DNA of 61,856 nucleotides from Litorilinea aerophila. Its GTDB lineage: Bacteria > Chloroflexota > Anaerolineae > Caldilineales > Caldilineaceae. How positions within the stretch are numbered: position 1 is the stretch's first letter; every line of letters starts with the position of its first letter. Below are positions 1-7,083 of this stretch, piece by piece. Under the pieces are notes generated by a model. That model made no database searches. It was not told the DNA's origin and saw only the letters and a program-made list of their open reading frames with translations. The DNA is taken from NCBI RefSeq assembly GCF_006569185.2, contig NZ_VIGC02000033.1, positions 1-61,856 on the forward strand. The letters run 5' to 3'. The translations under genes were made by a program, and so were the position numbers.

Positions 1-127
1 CAGAGGCCCGATCGGTTAAGCCGCGGGCCAGAGGCCCGATCGGTTAAGCCGCGGGCCAGAGGCCCGATCGGTTAAGCCGCGGGCCAGAGGCCCGATCGGT
101 TAAGCCGCGGGCCAGAGGCCCGATCGG
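1..127. repeat. 28-bp tandem direct repeat (four full copies plus a partial)
   Basis: A 28-bp unit beginning CAGAGGCCCGATCGG and ending CCGCGGGC is repeated without change at positions 1, 29, 57 and 85. A fifth copy at 113 breaks off after 15 bases. There are no spacers, so it is a minisatellite rather than a CRISPR array. The window starts inside or at the edge of the array, so its true length is unknown. Just after it, positions 128-153 carry GAATTTCTGCCGGGATTTAC, which recurs inverted near 11012-11032. Confidence 0.95.
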
Positions 128-184
128 CGAATTTCTGCCGGGATTTACTCGCCTTTGATGAACCGGGAAAGAGAGGGGGGAGCC

Positions 185-472
185 ATGTTCAAAGTTTTGA
201 TCAGCTACGATATGCAAGAAGGCAAAGAGCAGGCGTGCCAGGAGTATCTGGTCAACAAGCTGGCCCCAGGCCTGGCCCGCCTGGGCTTCCGGGTGTCCGA
301 CGTGTGGTACACTGTCTGGGGGAATTCGCCCCAGATTACCAGCGGCGGGGAAGTGGAGGATCTGGAACAGGTACGCACCATCTTCCTCTCGCCGGACTGG
401 CAGTCCCTGGCCGAAGGGATGGCCGAACTGACCCGCAATTTTCAGGTGCGGGTCGTCAAGGCCCAGAATTGA
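185..472 (+). CDS. Small hypothetical protein, possibly a dimeric alpha/beta-barrel (NIPSNAP/ABM-like) protein
   Basis: This 95-residue soluble protein has no signal peptide or membrane segment. The ATG at 185 is preferred over an in-frame ATG at 155 because GAGAGGGGGG lies just before it. The beginning (FKVLISYDMQEGKEQACQEYL) and the alternation of strand-like and helix-like stretches suggest a ferredoxin-like dimeric alpha/beta-barrel fold, as in NIPSNAP or antibiotic-monooxygenase proteins. There are no catalytic residues I can name. It lies 45 bp upstream of a second unknown gene on the same strand and may be co-transcribed with it. The family assignment is inferred from the general pattern only. 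Confidence 0.6.
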   Translation: MFKVLISYDMQEGKEQACQEYLVNKLAPGLARLGFRVSDVWYTVWGNSPQITSGGEVEDLEQVRTIFLSPDWQSLAEGMAELTRNFQVRVVKAQN

Positions 473-517
473 CGGCAGTCCTGGTCTCGGGGCTGCTCCG
501 GAAGGGATAAGCACACC

Positions 518-1198
518 ATGAAGCATGCCGCCAGGCCGTTGGCCCTGGTTGTCCTGCTGGAGAACGTGGGGCATATTCACGGCATCCGGCTGCCGCCCTG
601 GATCATGGCAGCCATCGACTTCGTCACCGAGGAGTACGCCAAGGCGCTGCTCCACCTCTACGGCGCCTATGGCCGCTACGACCTGGTGCGGATTCTGGAG
701 GATGAATGGGCCACCGGTCCCTATCTGGCCGACACGCTTCTCCAGGTGAGCAAGACCCACCGGGTGGACCTGCTCTTGCTGGTCCACGGCTACGAAGGGG
801 GGCTCGTCGGCTACCGAGGTCGCCGTTACGGCACGGACGCCATCTTCGGCCCCCTCCAGGCCGCCTGCCGCACCACCCCCGGGGCCCTGGATCTGCGCAT
901 GGTCTATGGCCTCAACTGTTACGGGGCCAGCCTGATCCCCACCTGGCTGGACCTGGGCGTCCAGGTGGTCAACGGCGCGGTGGGGGTGAACTGGATGCCC
1001 GAACCCAGCCTCTCCACCTTTCTGCGGGCCTGGCTCAACGGGGTTCCCTACTCCCGGGCAGTGGAGCAGAGCTATCAGGTGGCGGTGCGCTGGTGGCGTC
1101 GGATCTGGCGTCCCCGACACGGCCAGGAACACCCGTTCATCGCCAGCAGCCGCCAGGTGATTGCCGGCCGCCAGGACGTGCGCATCCACGAGGTGTAG
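518..1198 (+). CDS. Hypothetical protein with a possible caspase-like (clan CD) arrangement
   Basis: This 226-residue soluble protein is not one I recognise as a named family. Two conserved-looking blocks stand out. One is a hydrophobic strand ending in a His-Gly pair (LLLLVHGYEGG, near residue 90). The other is a second strand ending in Asn-Cys (RMVYGLNCYGAS, near residue 133), followed by a strand ending in GAVGVN. A hydrophobic strand-HG block followed by a strand-x-C-x-G/S block is the layout of the catalytic dyad in caspase, CHAT and gingipain-like peptidases, so a small caspase-like fold is possible. The gene follows the 95-residue protein and is closed by the strong terminator at 1255-1291. 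The function is unproven. Confidence 0.6.
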   Translation: MKHAARPLALVVLLENVGHIHGIRLPPWIMAAIDFVTEEYAKALLHLYGAYGRYDLVRILEDEWATGPYLADTLLQVSKTHRVDLLLLVHGYEGGLVGYRGRRYGTDAIFGPLQAACRTTPGALDLRMVYGLNCYGASLIPTWLDLGVQVVNGAVGVNWMPEPSLSTFLRAWLNGVPYSRAVEQSYQVAVRWWRRIWRPRHGQEHPFIASSRQVIAGRQDVRIHEV

Positions 1199-1254
1199 GC
1201 AGCGGGGAAGGCGGTGGCCGGAAGCGACGGCCGGCCTGTCCCGGTGAGACAAAA

Positions 1255-1291
1255 ACGGGGGAGCCAATCATTGGCTCCCCCGTCTCTTTTT
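1255..1291. terminator. Bidirectional Rho-independent terminator
   Basis: A 13-bp perfect stem (1255-1267 with 1271-1283, core GGGGGAGCCAA / TTGGCTCCCCC) closes a 3-nt loop. It is followed by CTCTTTTT on the plus strand and preceded by ACAAAAA, so it also reads as a terminator on the minus strand. It sits between the convergent genes ending at 1198 (plus) and 1331 (minus) and can serve both. Confidence 0.9.
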
Positions 1292-1330
1292 GTCCCGTGG
1301 ATCGGCGGCATCCCCCGGGCCGCCAGGGCC

Positions 1331-3943
1331 TCAGGGCCGGGTGACCCGTTGGAAGGTCAGCAGGAAGGAAGTGTGAATGCCGTAGCGGGGGCGGGTCAGG
1401 TCCCCCATGCCGGCGCCCACCAGGATGTCGCTGGGCGCACCTTCCACCTTGACGTTGTAGGCGTTGCCCGCCGCGTACATCTGGAAGTTGAAGGCGTAGT
1501 CCGGCGGGTTTTTATCTTCGGTGGGGGCGGTGTAGCTGCCATCTCCCCAGTAGACGGTCACCGGCTGGCCCACAATGCGGTTGCCGTTTTCGTCCAACAC
1601 CTCCACGTAGATGTGGTGTTTGCCGCCGGATTCCTGTTCATCCCACCAGCGGGCCTCGATCAGGCGCCAGTAGGACTGCCCGGGCGGCACATTGGCCTCT
1701 TCCACCCGGACGCCCAGTTGGTCCAGCCGGGGATCCCAGGCCCGGGCCGGCAGGGAAGCCGCCTGGATTTCGGGCTCGGGGGTGGGCTCCGGCGGTGGCG
1801 CTGCCTGTTGGACGATGACCTGGGTCGGCGTGGCCGTGGGCGTCGGAGTCGGAACAGGCGTGTTGGTGGGCGTTGGGGTCGGGATGGGCGTGTTGGTGGG
1901 TGGCGGGGTGTAGGTGGCCGTGGGGGCCACCTGGCGATCCGCCATGGCGATCATCTGGGCCATTTGCTCGTCCCGCTGGGCCAGCTCATAGCTGCCTACC
2001 GCGTAGACGGCCTCGATGGCATCCAGCAGGTTGGTCGACGAGAGGGACGCGCCGCTGGCCACGCTGGTTCCCTGCAGAAGCTGGGCCAGGGCATAGGGCG
2101 CGGCGATCAGAAGCAGCCAGATGAGGAGCAAGATCAATAAGGCCAGACGAACTTTGGCAAAGGTGCTCAGGCTGCTGAACCACTGGCCGAAGCTGGTACG
2201 CTCCGGGGGAGGCGAGACCTGGCCGACCGCGGGCGCAGGGCGCCGCCGGGCCGCTGGGATGTTGGTGGCGATGGCCGTGGCCGAAGGTACGTAGCCGCCT
2301 TCCCCGGCCTCGCCGGCGGGATCCGGGCCGGCCGGCGTCAAACGCTGGCTCAACATGCGGCTCATGCTGATGGCCAGGCTGGGGTAGCGGTTCATCAGCA
2401 TGTCGAAGTCGGCCTTGCTCAAGGTCCAGACGTCCACGTCCGTCTCGGCCATGGCGCTGGCGTTGTGGGGCTGGTTGGTGAGCAGAGCCCGCTCACCGAA
2501 GGTTTCTCCCGGTCCCAAGAGCCAGCTCCCCCCGGAGAAGGGCTGGATGCGCACCTGTCCCTTTTCCAGCAGGAAGAGGGTATCGGCCGGGCTGCTGGCC
2601 CGGTAGATCAGCTCGCCGCTCCGGTAGCGCATGGGGCGCAGGAACTCCACCACCTGTCGGAGCTCAACCGGGTTCAGTTCCGACAGCAGGGCAAAACGCC
2701 GGAACCGCTCTTCGTCGTATTCCTCTTCGTGGGTGGCCAGGCGAGAGGCCAGTCCCTGGTTCAGGGCTTTGCTGATGGCCGGGTGTTGGCTGGAGAGCTC
2801 GTCCAGGTCGGCGCGGTAGAGCACCCACAGGTTGGTGTTGCGGATGGCCGTGGCGTCTTCGGCCCGGATCTGTCCGGTCAGCACTCCCATCTCGCCGAAG
2901 AAACCGCCGGCGCCGATGCGGGCCAGCTCTTCCACCACACCGCTGGCGTTTTCCGCCGTCAGCTCGATCTCGCCCGATTCCACCAGGTAGAGCGCGTCGC
3001 CGGCTTCGCCCATCATGTAGACTCGTTCGCCGGCGGGCACATGCTGGAGGACCATCCGCTGGGCCACAGCCTGCATGATCTGGGGCGGCACCTCGGTGAA
3101 GAGGGGCATTTGGGCCAGCCGGCGCACGGCTTCCGCCTGGTCGGCCTTGCTCAGGCGAGCCCGCAGGTTGCGGCTGAGGGCCCGGCGCAACCCGGGGTGC
3201 TGGCTGCTGATGGCCTGGAAGTCTTCCACCGGCAGGAGCCAGAGGCGGCTCTCCTGAACGGCTGTAGCCGTCTGGGCATAGGGCTTGCCGGTCAGCAGGG
3301 CCAGCGCCCCCACCACTGTGCCGCTGCGGAGTACCTGGCGACCCTCTTCCGGCATCCCGGCCTCGGGCACCAGCTCCAGGGCGCCGCTCTCGATCACGTA
3401 AAGGCCCCGGGCCGGCTCACCGGCATGGTACAGGGTTTCTCCCGCGGGGAGGCGGTGGGGCTGCAGGCGTCGGGCAACTGCTTCCAGGGTGTGCTGGGGG
3501 AGGGCGCCCAGTTCCTGGGTGTTGGCCAGCCGCTGGATCAGGTAGTCCTGCATCTGGGCAATCAGGCTGCCGAAGTTTTCGCTGAGCCGGATGCCGATGG
3601 ACGGCTGTTGCAGGATGAGCTCCCGCAGCCGGCGGTCCGACAGCTTCCAGAAAGAAAGGTCGGACACGGCCACTGCGGTGAAATCCAGGGGGGCCCCGTA
3701 GAAGAGGCTGGCCTCCCCCAGGAGGCTGCCTGGTCCCAGGGTCGCCAGGCTCTGCCCGGCTGCCGAGGTCAGGGCCACAAAGCCCTGGCCGATCAGGTAG
3801 ATGGCCTCCCCCCGTTCGCCGGCTTTCAGCAACGTGGCGTGGGCCGCGCACTGGCCTTCCACAAAGGCGTTGGCCAGGGCCTCCCGCTCTTCGTCGCTCA
3901 GGCCAGCAAAAATGGGTACATATTGAATGAGTTCGTTTTTCAC
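1331..3943 (-). CDS. Membrane-anchored protein with four cyclic-nucleotide-binding-like domains and an extracytoplasmic Ig-like domain
   Basis: This 870-residue protein starts at GTG (3943) behind GAGGAGG. Four Crp-type cyclic-nucleotide-binding-like domains fill residues ~1-545. Each shows the fold's landmarks: a G-x-x-GEA/GDALYL turn and FGE- or GEASL-like phosphate-cassette remnants. No DNA-binding helix-turn-helix follows them. A single strong membrane span lies near residues 596-620 (LALLILLLIWLLLIAAPYAL). It is followed by a Pro/Thr linker at ~675-720 and a C-terminal beta-rich domain at ~755-870 that ends in TFQR. The topology puts the nucleotide-binding modules inside and the terminal domain outside. 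That terminal domain resembles the end of the next gene (4444-5832). The protein is probably a sensor or scaffold. The ligand and signal direction are unknown, and the canonical phosphate-binding Arg is not obvious in all four domains. Confidence 0.85.
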   Translation of the reverse strand: MKNELIQYVPIFAGLSDEEREALANAFVEGQCAAHATLLKAGERGEAIYLIGQGFVALTSAAGQSLATLGPGSLLGEASLFYGAPLDFTAVAVSDLSFWKLSDRRLRELILQQPSIGIRLSENFGSLIAQMQDYLIQRLANTQELGALPQHTLEAVARRLQPHRLPAGETLYHAGEPARGLYVIESGALELVPEAGMPEEGRQVLRSGTVVGALALLTGKPYAQTATAVQESRLWLLPVEDFQAISSQHPGLRRALSRNLRARLSKADQAEAVRRLAQMPLFTEVPPQIMQAVAQRMVLQHVPAGERVYMMGEAGDALYLVESGEIELTAENASGVVEELARIGAGGFFGEMGVLTGQIRAEDATAIRNTNLWVLYRADLDELSSQHPAISKALNQGLASRLATHEEEYDEERFRRFALLSELNPVELRQVVEFLRPMRYRSGELIYRASSPADTLFLLEKGQVRIQPFSGGSWLLGPGETFGERALLTNQPHNASAMAETDVDVWTLSKADFDMLMNRYPSLAISMSRMLSQRLTPAGPDPAGEAGEGGYVPSATAIATNIPAARRRPAPAVGQVSPPPERTSFGQWFSSLSTFAKVRLALLILLLIWLLLIAAPYALAQLLQGTSVASGASLSSTNLLDAIEAVYAVGSYELAQRDEQMAQMIAMADRQVAPTATYTPPPTNTPIPTPTPTNTPVPTPTPTATPTQVIVQQAAPPPEPTPEPEIQAASLPARAWDPRLDQLGVRVEEANVPPGQSYWRLIEARWWDEQESGGKHHIYVEVLDENGNRIVGQPVTVYWGDGSYTAPTEDKNPPDYAFNFQMYAAGNAYNVKVEGAPSDILVGAGMGDLTRPRYGIHTSFLLTFQRVTRP

Positions 3944-4443
3944 GCAACCTCCTCGCCGTCAGCAGATGCAATGTTGGCGCCACTGTCGGCGGATTCTGCC
4001 TGCCAGAGGGGCATCGAAAAGACTTTGGCAGAGACCCTGTCCCCCTTGCACCTCTGGGATATTTTAACAGTAGCGGCCAGATTGGACATGATACGGCGAA
4101 CCGTGGTTATGATTTTGGGGCATAAACAATGCCCGGCCCGGTCAGTATACCATCTCCGTTCAGTACACCGTTCAGTACGCCTCAGTATCTCCCTCCAGGA
4201 TACCCCTTCAGTATACCATGGCTGGCTTTGATTTTACCCGACATTCCACTGACGGCAACCGCTGAGTGTCCGCCTATTCGGCTACTCCTGCAGTCCGGTG
4301 GGGCCGCCAGGGCCAACCACAGGTCTGCCCCGTGTGCCCCGGTGTGAACGCAGGGCACACCCGGCCTGTCTCCCGCACCACGCTGTTTTGGACAGGATTC
4401 GGGGGAACTGGGAGGGCGCCCTGGACGTTGCCGAGGCAGAGAA
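3944..4443. other. Intergenic region of 500 bp, no gene seen
   Basis: This stretch separates two minus-strand genes. It holds the promoter-like array described at 4142-4220. I see no credible open reading frame with a ribosome binding site, no RNA gene and no strong hairpin elsewhere in it. Confidence 0.6.
4142..4220 (-). promoter_or_regulatory. Cluster of TATACT-like boxes upstream of the four-CNB gene
   Basis: Read on the minus strand, this 80-bp stretch contains GGTATACTG twice (at each end, both preceded by T as TGGTATACT, an extended -10 form). Degenerate versions lie between them (GGTATCCTG, AGATACTGA, CGTACTGAA, TGTACTGAA). On the plus strand they read as repeated CAGTATACC or TTCAGTACRCC. 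The two outer copies are good promoter candidates for the gene starting at 3943. Whether the inner copies are decayed promoters or a binding-site array is not clear. Confidence 0.4.
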
Positions 4444-5832
4444 TCAATAGCTGCGCTGGAAAGTCACCGTCCAGCTATAGTGGCCGTAGCATCCCGGCGC
4501 ATCCACAAAGGTCTTGCAACTGGCGTCGTCAGTACAGTAGCGCCCCTGGATCAGGTATTCGTAGGGGATCTCTGCCGGTCGGGTGGTGAGGCCCCGGGCG
4601 ACCTCGCTGCTCACTTCCCGACCATCCACATCTCGGATGACCCGGACATCCTGGCCAGCGCCCAAGACGAATTCCACCACGCCGTCTCCTTTGCCCTGGG
4701 CCCCGGTCACATAAATTTCCTGGGCGCCATAGAGCACCTGGACGGCTACCCCGTTCAGCCGGTTGCCGTTGGCGTCGATGACGTTGACCACCAACTGGCG
4801 CTTCTCTCCGCAGACCACCGACGGACCGTCCAGACGGCCACCGTTTTCGTAGACATCCCAGAGGCGTTTCTCCACCACCCGGAAGTCGGGCCCATCGGCA
4901 GGGGCGGGTGCCGGAGCCTCCGGTGCCTGGGTGGGCTCCGCCGCCACGGGCGCCGGGGTGGGGGTGGGCGGTGGCGGCGGGATGCTGGCAGCCACCACCA
5001 CATCCTGGACATTGCCGCTGGTCTCCACCAAGGGGGCGTAGATCCAGCCCTCCTGGCCCGTGGAGAGCTGTACCTGCCACCAGTCCTGGGCCGGGTTCCT
5101 GGCCAGGATCTCCACGGTTTCATCTTCCTGGAGCGCCCCGATGATGGGGTATTCGGTGCCGGGACCCTGCCGCACATTGAGCGCGTTGACGGCCCGGGCC
5201 TCGGGCCGGGCGGGCGTCGGCGTGGGGGCCGGCGTCGGCGTGGGCTCTGGCGTGGGGGTGGCCGTGGGCAGGGGCGGCTCGGTGGGCGCGGCTGTCGGCG
5301 CTGGGGGCGGAATTTCAGCCGCCGGGAGGGCGGCCCCCTCCCCTGCCTGGGCCGCCGCGGCGGGTGCCTGGGCGACCTCGGGGATCATCTGTTGGGCTGC
5401 CGCGTATTCGGCGATGACGGGCGAGTGCAGGCCCAGATCCAACGCCAGGCGCACCAGGGCTGTGGCCACCGACGGATCTTGCCCGCTCTGGATGGTTTCC
5501 TCGGCCAGCAGGAGCAGCCACTGCTTGGGGTTGGCCACCTCCAGGACATCCAGTTGCACCTGGGCCCGATTCAAATCGCCCGCGGCCTGATATTCCTGGG
5601 CGATGCGGATGGTCTCATCCCGCAGCTGGTTGCCGTCGCGGGCGCCTCGCTCGGGGCCGCAGGCAGCCAGGAGCAACAGGGCCGTCAGCAGCAGGAGCAG
5701 GAGGTGGAAGCGGCCGTGGCGTCGTTCTGGGTGGGGGAGGGGGGACGTCTGGATCGATGTGGGCGTATCTGACCTGGGGCGTTCGGTAGAACGTCCAATT
5801 AAAAAGGGCTGAAGATGCTCAGTTGTTGACAT
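4444..5832 (-). CDS. SH3-domain lipoprotein with a C-terminal Ig-like domain
   Basis: This is a 462-residue secreted lipoprotein. A hydrophobic run (LLLLLLTALLLLAAC) ends in a lipobox with Cys58, so the mature protein should be lipid-anchored outside the membrane. The stretch before the signal is unusually long (~40 residues), and no internal start codon with a good binding site shortens it. Residues ~65-150 are helical and TPR-like. A Pro/Thr-rich linker follows, then a bacterial SH3 domain at ~210-275 (ALNVRQGPGTEYPIIG typical) and a second Pro-rich linker. The last domain (~325-462) contains a D-x-NGNR-x2-G-x2-V-x-V segment and ends in TFQR, like the protein encoded downstream at 1331-3943. 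The two genes may act together at the cell surface. The role of the outside domain is unknown. Confidence 0.85.
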   Translation of the reverse strand: MSTTEHLQPFLIGRSTERPRSDTPTSIQTSPLPHPERRHGRFHLLLLLLTALLLLAACGPERGARDGNQLRDETIRIAQEYQAAGDLNRAQVQLDVLEVANPKQWLLLLAEETIQSGQDPSVATALVRLALDLGLHSPVIAEYAAAQQMIPEVAQAPAAAAQAGEGAALPAAEIPPPAPTAAPTEPPLPTATPTPEPTPTPAPTPTPARPEARAVNALNVRQGPGTEYPIIGALQEDETVEILARNPAQDWWQVQLSTGQEGWIYAPLVETSGNVQDVVVAASIPPPPPTPTPAPVAAEPTQAPEAPAPAPADGPDFRVVEKRLWDVYENGGRLDGPSVVCGEKRQLVVNVIDANGNRLNGVAVQVLYGAQEIYVTGAQGKGDGVVEFVLGAGQDVRVIRDVDGREVSSEVARGLTTRPAEIPYEYLIQGRYCTDDASCKTFVDAPGCYGHYSWTVTFQRSY

Positions 5833-5989
5833 AAATCTTGTCTTTGAACCAGCCTATACCGATGACTTCCGGGGACGCCCCAGATATTCTGGTCGGGCAT
5901 CGTCTGCTCGGGAGCCCCGGGCGCGGGCGGCCCAACCATCTGGGACAGCCCCTTATATCCCCATCAAGTTTTCGCCCCTGCCAGACCCT

Positions 5990-5998
5990 TGTTATAAT
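5990..5998 (+). promoter_or_regulatory. Extended -10 promoter candidate (TGTTATAAT)
   Basis: TG at 5990-5991, one base, then a consensus TATAAT at 5993-5998. No convincing -35 hexamer is present at 16-18 bp, as expected for an extended -10 promoter. It faces the sigma-factor gene at 6200. Transcription from it would cross the tRNA-Leu gene in antisense. Confidence 0.45.
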
Positions 5999-6031
5999 AG
6001 CGCATCAGTGGGCCGGCAAGGGCGAGCTAGC

Positions 6032-6116
<85 letters not shown>

Positions 6117-6131
6117 ATGGATTACCCGACC

Positions 6132-6160
6132 AGTATACTGATGGAGCTCTGAATCGTCAA
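6132..6160 (-). promoter_or_regulatory. Promoter of tRNA-Leu
   Basis: On the minus strand, TTGACG (6155-6160) is separated by 17 bp from TATACT (6132-6137). This would start transcription about 10 nt before the mature tRNA 5' end at 6116, a normal distance for a tRNA gene. Confidence 0.7.
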
Positions 6161-6199
6161 ATGGACGGCCCCTTACATGTGGAAGAAGAGACCCGGTTG

Positions 6200-6850
6200 A
6201 TGACCCAAAAGCAGCCCCCAATTTCAGGCCCGATTGACACACCTCTGGAAGAACTGGACGAAGAGGTGCTGATTCAGCGCGCCCTGGAGGGGGAGCTGGA
6301 CGCTTTCAATCAGCTGGTGTTGCGCTATCAGGGGCTGGCCTACAGCGTTGCCTATCGCATGCTCCAGGACGACGCGGCCGCCGCCGACGCAGTTCAGGAC
6401 AGTTTCATCAAGGCCTACCGGGCGCTGGACTCGTTCAAAGGTGGCAACTTCAAGAGCTGGCTGATGCGCATCGTGGTCAACACCTGCTACGACGTCTTGC
6501 GCTCTCGCCAGCGGGCCAACACCGAAAGCCTGGACGACCTGCCGGTGGATTCAGACTACGTCACCCACCTGGTGGACAAAGCCGAAAGCCCGGAAGATTA
6601 TGTGGAGCGGATGGAGTTGAGCGACCTGCTGGAGCTTGGCATCCGTTCCCTCCCGCCCGACCAGCGGCTGGCCCTGGTCCTGTGCGACGTGCATGGCTAC
6701 TCCTACGAAGAGATTGCCGAAATCACCGGCATGCCCATGGGGACGGTGAAGTCCCGCATCAGCCGGGCCCGGGCCAAGCTGCGGGACTTCCTGCTCCAAA
6801 AGCCGGAACTATTGCCAGGCTCATTCCGTCCTAACGTCAAAGATGGATGA
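6200..6850 (+). CDS. RNA polymerase ECF-type sigma factor (sigma-70 family)
   Basis: This 216-residue protein has sigma region 2 at ~25-105 (AFNQLVLRYQGLAYSVAYRML, then DAVQDSFIKAYRALDSF) and region 4 at ~140-195 (LPPDQRLALVLCDVHGYSYEEIAEI, then GTVKSRISRARAKLR). It directs RNA polymerase to a specific promoter set. The ATG at 6200 follows GGAAGAAGAG. An ATG at 6161 is possible, and the frame stays open further upstream only because it crosses the tRNA. The next gene in the same direction encodes an anti-sigma-like membrane protein, the usual partner. The region between them is 233 bp, longer than in most such pairs, and holds a CACCGCAGAG-type dispersed repeat fragment. Confidence 0.9.
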   Translation: MTQKQPPISGPIDTPLEELDEEVLIQRALEGELDAFNQLVLRYQGLAYSVAYRMLQDDAAAADAVQDSFIKAYRALDSFKGGNFKSWLMRIVVNTCYDVLRSRQRANTESLDDLPVDSDYVTHLVDKAESPEDYVERMELSDLLELGIRSLPPDQRLALVLCDVHGYSYEEIAEITGMPMGTVKSRISRARAKLRDFLLQKPELLPGSFRPNVKDG

Positions 6851-7083
6851 CTCTACGCCAATAGGGCCTGTCACCGCAGAGAGGCCGAGGGCACCGAGAA
6901 CTTCGACAGAGGGCTCCAAGGGTGTCAGGGTTCGAAGAGCGTGAGAAGAAGAGTGCCAAGTGAAGAAAGGTCGGTTGGTCGGATCGGTATCGTCGTGGAG
7001 GACGCGTTCCAGGGCAAAGCATTTTGCCCGGGCAAGGTTGACGGGGCGCGTGCAATCAGGATAGCCGTTTCAACCAGTTTCGC

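Noticed and set aside
1-127. Possible CRISPR array
   Set aside because: The 28-bp units abut directly with no unique spacers, and no cas genes are present.
44-1267. Long open frame on the minus strand over the first two genes
   Set aside because: It has no ribosome binding site, odd composition, overlaps two better plus-strand genes and crosses the terminator at 1255-1291.
1331-3943. Calling the four-CNB protein a Crp-family transcription factor
   Set aside because: No helix-turn-helix follows any CNB domain; a membrane span and outside domain follow instead.
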